Shown here: one piece after another, positions 48,800 to 57,950 of the stretch | How positions within the stretch are numbered: position 1 is the stretch's first letter | How the letters are laid out: every line of letters begins with the position of its first letter | NCBI RefSeq assembly: GCF_015352955.1 | Contig: NZ_JACYOX010000005.1 | Location: 102,283-166,282 of the forward strand | Direction: 5' to 3' | DNA from: Noviherbaspirillum soli | GTDB lineage: Bacteria; Pseudomonadota; Gammaproteobacteria; Burkholderiales; Burkholderiaceae_D | Length of the DNA: 64,000 nt | The notes under the pieces: model-generated | Databases searched by the model: none | What the model was told of the DNA's origin: nothing | The model's input: only the letters and a program-made list of their open reading frames with translations | Translations under genes and position numbers: made by a program

Positions 48800-49606
48800 A
48801 TGGCCGAGCAGAATCCCGCCCCCGCCTCCTCCTTCGTTGAACTGGACTGGCGCGGCCGGCCGCTGTCCCTGGAATACCAGTGGGTCGGCAGCGCCGATGC
48901 CGGCCGGCCGGTGGTGGTGTTCCTGCATGAGGGCCTGGGCTCGGTGGCCATGTGGAAGGACTTCCCGCAACGCTTCTGCGACGAGCACGGCCTGCGCGGC
49001 CTGGTCTATTCCCGCTACGGCTATGGCGAGTCGACGCCGCGCCCGCAGGGTGAACACTGGGCGCCGGACTTCATGCATCGCCAGGCGCATGAAGTCCTGC
49101 CGGCGCTGCTCGGCGCGCTGGGCGTCGAGCAGCCCTGGCTGTTCGGCCATAGCGACGGCGGCTCGATTGCGCTTTTGCATGCGGCACGCTTTGCAGAACA
49201 CCTGCGCGGTGTTATCGTCGTCGCTCCGCATATCTTCGTCGAGGACATCAGCGTCGCCAGCATCGAGGCGGCCCGCGAAGCGTACCTGTCGCAGGGCCTC
49301 CGGGATAGGCTGGCGCGCTATCACGCAGATGTCGATTCAGCCTTCCGGGGCTGGAATGACATCTGGCTGGACCCGGCCTTCCGCGACTGGAACATTGAAG
49401 CCGAACTGGCGCGCATTAGCTGCCCGGTGCTGGCCGTTCAGGGCGAGGACGACGAATACGGCACGCTGGAACAGGTCCATGGCATTGCCCGCAAGGCGCC
49501 GCAGACCAAGGTCCTGGTGCTGCCGCAGTGCGGACATTCGCCCCACCGCGACCAGCCGGCGGCGTTGAGCAGGGAAGCTGGCAGATTCATCAACAGCCTG
49601 GCCTGA
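48800..49606 (+). CDS. Alpha/beta hydrolase of the benzoate cluster
   Basis: 268 aa. The ATG at 48800 is favoured over 48794, because GGAGG (48788-48792) is seven bases from the former but only one base from the latter. Nucleophile Ser118 in GHSDGGS, acid near VQGEDDEYG, His246 in CGHSPHRD, so a complete triad. In box clusters such enzymes may recycle misformed CoA thioesters or hydrolyse a lactone; the substrate is not known here. Confidence 0.88.
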   Translation: MAEQNPAPASSFVELDWRGRPLSLEYQWVGSADAGRPVVVFLHEGLGSVAMWKDFPQRFCDEHGLRGLVYSRYGYGESTPRPQGEHWAPDFMHRQAHEVLPALLGALGVEQPWLFGHSDGGSIALLHAARFAEHLRGVIVVAPHIFVEDISVASIEAAREAYLSQGLRDRLARYHADVDSAFRGWNDIWLDPAFRDWNIEAELARISCPVLAVQGEDDEYGTLEQVHGIARKAPQTKVLVLPQCGHSPHRDQPAALSREAGRFINSLA

Positions 49607-49663
49607 AGAAGCCTGGCGAACAGCAGTCATACAACAAACAAGAACGTCCAATCAGGAGACACC

Positions 49664-50833
49664 ATGCAGATCAGATTCACGCCCGCACGCCTGGCCATCG
49701 CCGCCGCCGTATTCGCCCTGGGCAGCCAGGCCCATGCGCAGAACGCGCCGATCAAGGTCGGCCTGATGCTGCCGGCCACCGGCACCTTCGCCAATCTCGG
49801 CACGATGATAGAAAACGGCTTCAAGCTGTATGTCGCCGAACAGGGCGGCAAGCTGGGCGGCCAGGAAGTGCAGTATTTCAAGGTCGACGATGAATCCGAT
49901 CCCGCCAAGGCGGCCGACAATGTCAACAAGCTGATCAAGCGCGACCAGGTCGACGTGCTGGTGGGCACCGTGCATTCGGGCGTGGCGCAGACCATGGCCA
50001 AGGCGGCGAAGGAATCGAACACCCTGCTGATCGTCCCCAACGCCGGCGCCGACGTCGTCACCGGCCCGATGTGCGCAAAGAATATCTTCCGCAGTTCCTT
50101 CTCCAACTGGCAGCCGGCCTATGCGATGGGCAAGGTCGCGGCCGAGCGCGGACACAAGAAGGTGGTCACCATCACCTGGAACTATGCGGCCGGCAATGAG
50201 TCGGTCAAGGGCTTCACCGAAGGCTTCGAGGCCGCCGGCGGCAAGGTCATGCAGGCGCTGACCCTGCCCTTCCCCAACGTCGAATTCCAGGCGCTCCTGA
50301 CGCAGATCGCGGCGCAGAAGCCGGACGCGGTCTATGCCTTCTTCGCCGGCGGCGGCGCGGTCAAGTTCGTCAAGGACTATGCGGCCGCCGGCCTGATGAA
50401 GGGCGCGCCGCTGTACGGCCCCGGCTTCCTGACCGACGGCACGCTGGAAGCGCAGGGCGAGTCGGCGCAGGGCATGTACACCACGCTGCACTATGCAGAC
50501 AACCTCAACACCCCGCGCGACAATGCCTTCCGCCTGGCCTTTGCCAAGGCGTACAAGGTCAATGCCGACGTGTATGCGGTGCAGGGCTATGACGCGGCGC
50601 AGATGCTGGCGGCGGGCCTGAAGGCGGCCGGCGGCGACATCAAGAACCGGGACAAGCTGGTGGCGGGCATGGAAAAGGCCGAGATCGACAGCCCGCGCGG
50701 CAAGTTCAAGCTGTCGTCCGCGCACAATCCCGTGCAGGACATCTACCTGCGCCAGGTGAAGGGCAACCTGAACGAGGTCAAGGGCGTGGCGGTGAAGGCG
50801 CTTGCCGATCCGGCCAAGGGATGCAAGATGTAA
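49664..50833 (+). CDS. Branched-chain-type ABC transporter substrate-binding protein, probably for benzoate
   Basis: 389 aa with a Sec signal (cleavage after AHAQ region) and a periplasmic type I fold of the LivJ/aromatic-acid group (IKVGLMLPATGTFANLGTMIENGFKLYV; TWNYAAGNESVKGFTEGFEAAGG). GGAGA precedes the start. By position after bclA it should bind benzoate or a similar aromatic acid. Its permease and ATPase genes resume only 1.1 kb downstream, because a long structured repeat and a double-hairpin element lie in between. Confidence 0.92.
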   Translation: MQIRFTPARLAIAAAVFALGSQAHAQNAPIKVGLMLPATGTFANLGTMIENGFKLYVAEQGGKLGGQEVQYFKVDDESDPAKAADNVNKLIKRDQVDVLVGTVHSGVAQTMAKAAKESNTLLIVPNAGADVVTGPMCAKNIFRSSFSNWQPAYAMGKVAAERGHKKVVTITWNYAAGNESVKGFTEGFEAAGGKVMQALTLPFPNVEFQALLTQIAAQKPDAVYAFFAGGGAVKFVKDYAAAGLMKGAPLYGPGFLTDGTLEAQGESAQGMYTTLHYADNLNTPRDNAFRLAFAKAYKVNADVYAVQGYDAAQMLAAGLKAAGGDIKNRDKLVAGMEKAEIDSPRGKFKLSSAHNPVQDIYLRQVKGNLNEVKGVAVKALADPAKGCKM

Positions 50834-50883
50834 TGGGCGGGCTGGCCCGCTTCTGAGTCGGGGGCAGTTGCAGAGCCTTTGAA

Positions 50884-51660
<777 letters not shown>

Positions 51661-51696
51661 AAAGGCAACTGCAACGCCAACGGCAACGGCAACGGC

Positions 51697-51780
51697 AACT
51701 GCAACTGCAACTGCAACTGCAACTGCAACTGCAACTGCAACTGCAACTGCAACTGCAACTGCAACTGCAACTGCAACTGC
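51697..51780 (+). repeat. Tandem array of fourteen AACTGC hexamers
   Basis: 84 bases of perfect AACTGC units, preceded by a few AACGGC units, at the right border of long-repeat copy 2. One base change (GG to TG) separates it from the AACGGC/GCCGTT unit of copy 1, suggesting local expansion of a mutated unit. Confidence 0.95.
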
Positions 51781-51787
51781 CATTTTG

Positions 51788-51906
51788 GTAGGGTGGAATA
51801 CCCCGGAGGGGCATTCCACCATCGGTCGGTTATGGAAGATGTCCGACATTACCTTTGTAGGCTTGCGAACCAAGGTGGAATGCCCCTACGGGGTATTCCA
51901 CCCTAC
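51788..51906 (+). repeat. 115-bp double-hairpin interspersed element, copy D
   Basis: Ends GTAGGGTGG and CCACCCTAC; left hairpin GGTGGAATACCCC/GGGGCATTCCACC, right hairpin GGTGGAATGCCCC/GGGGTATTCCACC. Directly follows the AACTGC array of the long repeat, 61 bases before the permease start, so the transcript of the transporter operon must cross it. Confidence 0.88.
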
Positions 51907-51967
51907 GAAACGACGAAACGTGCAATTTTTGAGGCCGCGGTAATTTGACTCACAGCTAATCATCATC

Positions 51968-52840
51968 ATGGATCTCCCCACCTTCCTCATCCAATGCCTC
52001 AACGCCATCCAGTATGGCCTGCTGCTGTTCCTCGTCGCCAGCGGCCTGACCCTGATCTTCGGCATCATGGGCGTGATCAACCTGGCCCATGGCAGCTTCT
52101 ACATGATCGGCGCCTACATGGCCTTCGCCCTCGCCCCCCTCTTCGGCGACCAGTTCATCCTGCAACTGCTGGCCGGCATCGTGCTCGCGGTGATACTGGG
52201 CTTCGTGCTGGAATGGGTATTCTTCAGCTACCTCTACCAGCGCGACCACCTGCAGCAGGTGCTGATGACCTATGCGCTGATCCTGGTGTTCGAGGAAGTG
52301 CGCAGCATGTTGTTCGGCAATGACGTGCATGGCGTCACCGCGCCGCCCTGGCTTTCCGGCGGCATTTCGCTGGGCGGCATGATGACCTATCCGGTCTATA
52401 ACCTGTTCGCCTCGGCGGCCTGCATCGTCGTCGCCATCGGCCTGTACTTCGTGGTCAACCGCACCCGCCTGGGCATGATGATCCGCGCCGGCGCCAGCAA
52501 CCGCGACATGGTGCGCGGCCTGGGCATCAATATCCGCCTGCTGTACCGCATCGTGTTCGCCGCCGGCGTGGCGCTGGCCGCGCTGGCCGGCATGATCGCC
52601 GCGCCGGCCGCTTCCGTCTATCCCGGCATGGGCGGGCAGATCCTGATCATCTGCTTCGTGGTGGTGGTCATCGGCGGCATCGGCTCGATTTCCGGCGCAC
52701 TCATTGCCGCGCTGCTGGTGGGCTTCGTCGATACCTTCGGCAAGGTGTTTTTCGCGCAATACAGCGGCATCAGCGTCTACCTGCTGATGGCGCTGATCCT
52801 GATCTGGCGGCCGGAAGGCCTGAAGAGCAAAGGTTACTGA
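51968..52840 (+). CDS. Branched-chain-type ABC permease (LivH family)
   Basis: 290 aa, about eight membrane spans, with the LivH signature ASGLTLIFGIMGVINLAHGSFYMIGAY at the N-terminus and the ATPase-contact loop RAGASNRDMVRGLGINI. It opens the block LivH-LivM-LivG-LivF that should serve the binding protein at 49664. No clear promoter between element D and the start, so expression may depend on read-through. Confidence 0.94.
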   Translation: MDLPTFLIQCLNAIQYGLLLFLVASGLTLIFGIMGVINLAHGSFYMIGAYMAFALAPLFGDQFILQLLAGIVLAVILGFVLEWVFFSYLYQRDHLQQVLMTYALILVFEEVRSMLFGNDVHGVTAPPWLSGGISLGGMMTYPVYNLFASAACIVVAIGLYFVVNRTRLGMMIRAGASNRDMVRGLGINIRLLYRIVFAAGVALAALAGMIAAPAASVYPGMGGQILIICFVVVVIGGIGSISGALIAALLVGFVDTFGKVFFAQYSGISVYLLMALILIWRPEGLKSKGY

Positions 52841-52842
52841 TC

Positions 52843-53865
52843 ATGAACAGCACGCCTCTTTCCCTTCCTGTAAGCCGCACTTCGCGCCGCGGCCTGCAAG
52901 CCTCGCTGCTGCCGCTGGCAGTGGTGCTGCTGCTGGCGGCCCTGCCCGCCTTCATGTCCTCGTACAGCGCCGACCTGGTGCTGCGCATCATGGTCTATGC
53001 GATCTTTGCGCTGAGCCTGGAACTGCTGGTGGGCACCACCGGCCTGGTCAGCCTGGGCCATGCCGGCTTCTTCGGCATTGCCGCCTATGTGACGGTGCTG
53101 GCTTCCGGCGACAATGCCGCGTCGGCATTCTGGCTGCTGCCGGCATCCATGCTGGCGGCCGGCCTGTATGCGCTTGTCACCGGCGCGCTCAGCCTGCGCA
53201 CCCGCGGCGTGTATTTCATCATGGTCACGCTGGCTTTCGCGCAAATGGCCTACTTCGTCTTCCACGACACGCCAGTCGGCGGCGGCAGCGACGGCATCTT
53301 CCTGACCTCGCGTCCGGTGCTGGCCATCGGCGGCGCCACCCTGCTCGACCTGGAAAAATCCGGCCACATTTACTACCTGGCGCTGGCCTGCCTGGTCGGC
53401 ACCTATGCGCTGCTGGCCGCGGTGCTGCGCTCGCGCTTCGGCCATGCGCTTGCCGGCATACGCATCAACGAGCAGCGCATGCGCGCCGCCGGCTTCAACA
53501 CCTATTTCTACAAGCTGGCCGCGTTCGTGCTGGCGGCGATGCTGGCCGGCGTCGCCGGCTTCCTGATGGCGGCCAAGAATGGCGCGGTCAACCCCGAACT
53601 GCTGTCGTGGCACGAGTCGGGCGGCGTACTGATGATGATCATCCTCGGCGGCCTGGGCAGCCTGCGCGGCGCGGTGCTGGGCGCGGTGGCCTTCGTGCTG
53701 CTAAAGGAATTCTATGCATCGTCGGCCATCTTCGGCGCCTTCGCCGAGCGCTGGCAGCTGACGCTGGGCCTGACCATGATCCTGTTCGTGGCCCTGCTGC
53801 CGCAGGGCCTGATCGGCCTGGCGCGCCGTTTCACACGTTCACCGGAGCCGCATCATGCGCACTGA
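52843..53865 (+). CDS. Branched-chain-type ABC permease (LivM family)
   Basis: 340 aa with a short basic N-terminus, then ten or so spans; signature LVGTTGLVSLGHAGFFGIAAYVTV and contact loop GIRINEQRMRAAGFNTYFYK. Two bases after the LivH stop and overlapping LivG by 11 bp. Partner half of the membrane channel for aromatic acid uptake. Confidence 0.94.
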   Translation: MNSTPLSLPVSRTSRRGLQASLLPLAVVLLLAALPAFMSSYSADLVLRIMVYAIFALSLELLVGTTGLVSLGHAGFFGIAAYVTVLASGDNAASAFWLLPASMLAAGLYALVTGALSLRTRGVYFIMVTLAFAQMAYFVFHDTPVGGGSDGIFLTSRPVLAIGGATLLDLEKSGHIYYLALACLVGTYALLAAVLRSRFGHALAGIRINEQRMRAAGFNTYFYKLAAFVLAAMLAGVAGFLMAAKNGAVNPELLSWHESGGVLMMIILGGLGSLRGAVLGAVAFVLLKEFYASSAIFGAFAERWQLTLGLTMILFVALLPQGLIGLARRFTRSPEPHHAH

Positions 53866-54616
53866 ACAAACCATTCCCCTGCTGCAGGCCGGATCACTGA
53901 CGCGCCGCTTCGGCGGCCTGACCGCCGTGCGCAATGTGTCGATCGACCTGCACATCGGCGAACTGCACGCCGTGATCGGCACCAACGGCGCCGGCAAGTC
54001 CACGCTGATCAACATGCTGTCCGGCGAGATTCCGGCCTCCGAAGGCCTGCTGAAGTTCGACGGCGTGGACGCCACCGCCTGGCCGCAACCCAGGCGCTCG
54101 CGCGCCGGCATCGGCCGCAGCTATCAGCGCACCACCATCTTTCCGCAGTTCTCGGTGCTGGAAAACTGCCGCCTGACCGCGCAGGCCGCGCTGCAGCGGC
54201 CCTGGCACCTGTGGCAGTCGGCACGCGACTGCGCGCACAGCGTGGGCATAGCGCGCGAGGTGCTGGAAGTGGCGGGCCTGGCCTCCTTCGCCGAGCGCCC
54301 TGCCGGCAGCATGAGCCATGGCCAGAAGCGCCAGCTGGAAATCGCGATGTGCCTGGCAACCCGCCCGCGGGTGCTGCTGCTCGACGAGCCGCTGGCCGGC
54401 ATGGGCGCCGAGGAGTCCGAGCGCATGCTGTCGCTGCTGGAACGCTTGAAGCGCGACCATGCGGTGCTGCTGGTCGAGCATGACATGGACGCGGTGTTCC
54501 GCGTGGCCGACAAGATCACCGTGATGGTCAACGGCGAAGTCATCGCCAGCGACATCCCCGACAACATCCGCACCAATCCCGACGTCCAGACCGCCTACCT
54601 GGGCGAGGCCCACTGA
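53855..54616 (+). CDS. Branched-chain-type ABC ATPase (LivG family)
   Basis: 253 aa. Walker A GTNGAGKST, signature MSHGQKRQLEIAM, Walker B VLLLDEPLAGMGAEE and switch His in [11 protein letters not shown]. Overlaps the LivM gene by 11 bp and precedes LivF by 7 bp. One of the paired ATPases of the importer. Confidence 0.95.
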   Translation: MRTEQTIPLLQAGSLTRRFGGLTAVRNVSIDLHIGELHAVIGTNGAGKSTLINMLSGEIPASEGLLKFDGVDATAWPQPRRSRAGIGRSYQRTTIFPQFSVLENCRLTAQAALQRPWHLWQSARDCAHSVGIAREVLEVAGLASFAERPAGSMSHGQKRQLEIAMCLATRPRVLLLDEPLAGMGAEESERMLSLLERLKRDHAVLLVEHDMDAVFRVADKITVMVNGEVIASDIPDNIRTNPDVQTAYLGEAH

Positions 54617-54623
54617 TATCGCC

Positions 54624-55325
54624 ATGCTAGATCTCACCGGAATCAACACCTACTACGGCGACAGCCATATCCTGCAGGGCGTGGACCTGCACATCCCTGC
54701 CGGAAAGGCCGTGGGCCTTTTGGGCCGCAACGGCATGGGCAAGACCACGCTGATCCGCTCGCTGATGGGCTATGTGCCCATGGCTAGCGGCAAGGTGGTC
54801 TGGAACGGCCGCGACGTCACCTGCTGGCCGCCGGAGAAAATGGCGCGGCTCGGCATAGGGTATGTGCCGGAAGGCCGCGGCATCTTCCCCAACCTCTCGG
54901 TGAAGGAAAACCTGATCATGAGCGCGCGCCCCGGCGTGGACGGCCGCAATGCATGGACCTATGATCGGGTGCTGGCGCTGTTCCCGCGCCTGACCGAGCG
55001 CCTGGAAAACGGCGGCGCCCAGCTCTCCGGCGGCGAGCAGCAGATGCTCTCCATCGGCCGGGCGCTGATGACCAACCCGACCCTGATGATCCTCGACGAA
55101 GCCACCGAGGGCCTGGCGCCCCTAATCGTGCAGGAGATCTGGCGCGTGATCGGGCAGATACGCGAGACCGGCATCAGCACGCTGATCGTGGACCGCAATT
55201 ACCGGATGGTTCTGGCCAATACGGACCTGGCGGTGGTGATGGAAAAAGGACGCATCGTGCTGGCCGGGGAGTCGGCCGGGCTGGCGCGGGATCATGAGGC
55301 GCTGACGCGGTATCTGGGGGTGTAG
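54624..55325 (+). CDS. Branched-chain-type ABC ATPase (LivF family)
   Basis: 233 aa. Walker A GRNGMGKTT, the LivF-type YVPEGRGIFPNLSVKENL, signature LSGGEQQMLSIGRAL and Walker B LMILDEATEGLAP. The usual switch His is replaced in TLIVDRNYRM (Asp-Arg where the family has Glu-Gln/His), as occurs in many LivF proteins with variants. Last gene of the first transporter block. Confidence 0.94.
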   Translation: MLDLTGINTYYGDSHILQGVDLHIPAGKAVGLLGRNGMGKTTLIRSLMGYVPMASGKVVWNGRDVTCWPPEKMARLGIGYVPEGRGIFPNLSVKENLIMSARPGVDGRNAWTYDRVLALFPRLTERLENGGAQLSGGEQQMLSIGRALMTNPTLMILDEATEGLAPLIVQEIWRVIGQIRETGISTLIVDRNYRMVLANTDLAVVMEKGRIVLAGESAGLARDHEALTRYLGV

Positions 55326-55654
55326 CAGGAAACGCCAGGCGGGAGGGTCGAAAGCAATCGTCACCACTGCTTCATTACCGACTCTTACCGAAATCAGGAA
55401 TTCCTCGTCGCCATAAGCCTTTGCGCCGATTCAGGCCCGCTTTGCCCCAAGCAAAACCGGGCCTGTCCCACCCTCTTTGATGCTATAGTTCGGCGAGCAA
55501 AAATCCCGGAGTTCCAGCTGGCATGCACCGTCGGCCATCCGGCCCAGGCGCCCGGGCCACGCTGCCCGCGCCCTCCCAGCCCACCCAGGATCAACGCGAC
55601 CAACAACCGACGGGACCACCCCGCAAACCGCTTTTCCCAATCCGGAGACCCAAC
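55326..55654 (+). other. Intergenic region before the second transporter
   Basis: About 330 bases without a gene. A TATAGT hexamer at about 55483-55488 could be the -10 of the second transporter operon, but its -35 region (GCCTGT at 17-18 bases) is poor. GGAGA just before 55655 is the ribosome site. No terminator of the first block is visible. Confidence 0.4.
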
Positions 55655-56818
55655 ATGAAAAAAACCTTCGCCGCCGCCCTGCTGCCCGCCCTGGTCGCCC
55701 TGGCCTATGCCGGCACCGCCGCTGCCCAGATCAAGGTCGGCGTCAGCGTCTCGGCCACCGGCCCGGCCGCTTCGCTCGGCATCCCGGAAAAGAACACCAT
55801 CTCGCTGCTGCCCAAGACCATCGCCGGCAAGACCGTCGAATACATCGTGCTCGACGACGCCACCGACCCGACCACCGCGGTGAAGAATGCCCGCAAGCTG
55901 GTCAGCGAGGACAAGGTCGACCTGTTGATCGGCTCCACCGTCACGCCCAACTCGCTGGCCATGACCGACGTCGCCGCCGAGTCCGAGACGCCGATGATCT
56001 CGATGGCCGCGTCGGCCTCCATCATCGAGCCGCAGGACGCCAAGCGGCGCTGGGTGTTCAAGACGCCGCAGAACGATTCCCACATGACCACCGCCATCCT
56101 GTCGCACATGGCCGACAACGGCGTCAAGACCGTGGGCTTCATCGGCTTTTCCGATGCCTACGGCGAAGGCTGGTACCGTGAAATCTCCAAGCTGGCCGAC
56201 ACCCGCAAGATCAAGCTGGTGGCCAACGAGCGCTTCGCCCGCCCGGACACCTCCGTCACCGGCCAGATCCTGAAGATCCTCTCGGCCAACCCGGATGCGG
56301 TGCTGATCGCCGGCTCCGGCACGCCGGCCGCGCTGCCGCAGAAAACCCTGAAGGAGCGCGGCTACAAGGGCAAGATCTACCAGACCCACGGCGTGGCCAA
56401 CAATGACTTCCTGCGCGTCTGCGGCAAGGACTGCGAAGGCACCTGGCTGCCTTCCGGCCCGATCCTGGTGGCCGAGCAGCTGCCTGACTCGAACCCCGTG
56501 AAAAAATCCGCCCTGGCCTACAAGTCCGCGTATGAAAAGGCGTATGGCGCAGGCACCGTGTCCACCTTCGGCGGCCATGCCTGGGATGCCGGCGCGCTGC
56601 TGGCCAATGCCGTGCCGGCCGCGCTCAAGGCCGGCCAGCCGGGCACGCCGGCCTTCCGCAAGGGCCTGCGCGACGCCATCGAGAATACGAAGGAAGTCGC
56701 CGGCGCCCATGGCATCTTCAACATGAGCCCGACCGACCACCTCGGCTTCGACCAGCGCTCGCGCGTGATGGTGCAGATCGTCGATGGCAAGTGGAAGCTG
56801 GGCGGCGACGCCAAGTAA
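55655..56818 (+). CDS. Branched-chain-type ABC transporter substrate-binding protein (second)
   Basis: 387 aa, Sec signal MKKTFAAALLPALVALAYAG with cleavage near AAAQ; the frame upstream is not used because the ribosome site GGAGA fits ATG 55655. Type I periplasmic fold (IKVGVSVSATGPAASLGIPEKN; DNGVKTVGFIGFSDAYGEGWYREI). Only about one third similar by eye to the first binding protein, so it probably takes a different ligand, such as another aromatic acid or branched amino acid. Followed by a terminator and then its permease genes. Confidence 0.93.
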   Translation: MKKTFAAALLPALVALAYAGTAAAQIKVGVSVSATGPAASLGIPEKNTISLLPKTIAGKTVEYIVLDDATDPTTAVKNARKLVSEDKVDLLIGSTVTPNSLAMTDVAAESETPMISMAASASIIEPQDAKRRWVFKTPQNDSHMTTAILSHMADNGVKTVGFIGFSDAYGEGWYREISKLADTRKIKLVANERFARPDTSVTGQILKILSANPDAVLIAGSGTPAALPQKTLKERGYKGKIYQTHGVANNDFLRVCGKDCEGTWLPSGPILVAEQLPDSNPVKKSALAYKSAYEKAYGAGTVSTFGGHAWDAGALLANAVPAALKAGQPGTPAFRKGLRDAIENTKEVAGAHGIFNMSPTDHLGFDQRSRVMVQIVDGKWKLGGDAK

Positions 56819-56843
56819 TTCCGTTTCGCATCGTGATCACCGG

Positions 56844-56868
56844 GGCGCGATTATAATCGCGCCTTTTT
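56844..56868 (+). terminator. Intra-operon intrinsic terminator/attenuator
   Basis: A perfect 20-base palindrome (GGCGCGATTATAATCGCGCC) followed by five T, 25 bases after the binding-protein stop and 26 before the permease start. It would let the binding protein be made in excess over the membrane components, a known arrangement in ABC importers. Confidence 0.85.
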
Positions 56869-56894
56869 AACGTCCTCCATCCGGGGAATCAAAC

Positions 56895-57950
56895 ATGGAT
56901 TTATCAATCGCCGCCATCCTGGCCCAGGACGGCATTACCAGCGGCGCGATCTATGCGCTGCTGGCGCTGGCGCTGGTGCTGGTGTTCTCGGTCACGCGCG
57001 TGATCTTCATTCCGCAGGGCGAGTTCGTCGCCTTTGGCGCGCTGACCGTGGCCGCATTGCAGTCCAGCCGCTTTCCGCATTCGGCCACGCTGCTGGTGGC
57101 GCTGGGCGTGGCCTGCTTCCTGTACGAGGTCGTGGGCACGCTGCGCAACGCCGAACGCCGGCATGGCGCGGCGCGCAGCATCCCGGTGGCGGCGTTGAAA
57201 TTCCTGGTGTTCCCGATTGCCCTGTTCTTCGTCGCCCGCACGGTGGCGGCGGCGCAGGCGCCGATGCTGGCGCAGGTGGCGCTGGCGCTGGCCATCGTGA
57301 TCCCGATGGGGCCGATGGTGTATCGCCTGGCCTTCCAGCCGCTGGCCGAGGCCAGCACCCTGGTGCTCCTGATCGTGTCGGTCGGCACCCACTTCGCATT
57401 GATTGGCCTGGGACTGGTGATGTTCGGCGCCGAAGGCTCGCGCACCACGCCGTTTTCGGATGCCCGCCTTGAAGTCGGCGCGCTGGCCATTTCCGGGCAG
57501 AGCCTGGTGATCGTGGCAGTGTCCATCCTGCTCATCGTCGGCCTGTATCTGTACTTCGAGCGCACCCTGTCGGGCAAGGCGCTGCGCGCCACCGCGGTGA
57601 ACCGCCTCGGCGCGCGCCTGGTCGGCATCGGCACCACCCAGGCCGGCCGCCTGGCCTTCACGCTGGCCGCGGCCATGGGCGCGCTGTGCGGCGTGCTGAT
57701 CGCGCCGCTGACCACGGTCTACTACGACAGCGGCTTCCTGATCGGCCTGAAGGGCTTTGTCGGCGCCATCATCGGCGGCCTGGCGAGCTACCCGATCGCC
57801 GCCGCCGGCGCGGTGATGGTGGGCCTGCTGGAATCGTATTCCTCGTTCTGGGCCAGCGCGCTGAAGGAAGTGATCGTCTTCACCCTGATCATCCCGGTGC
57901 TGCTGTGGCGCTCGCTGACCTCCAGGCATGTCGAGGAGGAGGAAGAATGA
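56895..57950 (+). CDS. Branched-chain-type ABC permease (LivH family, second system)
   Basis: 351 aa, longer than the first LivH because of an inserted loop (about residues 75-105, NAERRHGAARS). Signature ALALVLVFSVTRVIFIPQGEFVAFGAL replaces the usual INLAHG stretch, and LRATAVNRLGARLVGI is the ATPase-contact loop. GGGGAA precedes the start. It overlaps the next gene by 4 bp (ATGA). Confidence 0.92.
   Translation: MDLSIAAILAQDGITSGAIYALLALALVLVFSVTRVIFIPQGEFVAFGALTVAALQSSRFPHSATLLVALGVACFLYEVVGTLRNAERRHGAARSIPVAALKFLVFPIALFFVARTVAAAQAPMLAQVALALAIVIPMGPMVYRLAFQPLAEASTLVLLIVSVGTHFALIGLGLVMFGAEGSRTTPFSDARLEVGALAISGQSLVIVAVSILLIVGLYLYFERTLSGKALRATAVNRLGARLVGIGTTQAGRLAFTLAAAMGALCGVLIAPLTTVYYDSGFLIGLKGFVGAIIGGLASYPIAAAGAVMVGLLESYSSFWASALKEVIVFTLIIPVLLWRSLTSRHVEEEEE

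Noticed and set aside
51697..51780. Regular short repeats considered as a CRISPR array
   Set aside because: Units are six bases with no spacers and no cas genes nearby; simple tandem repeats.
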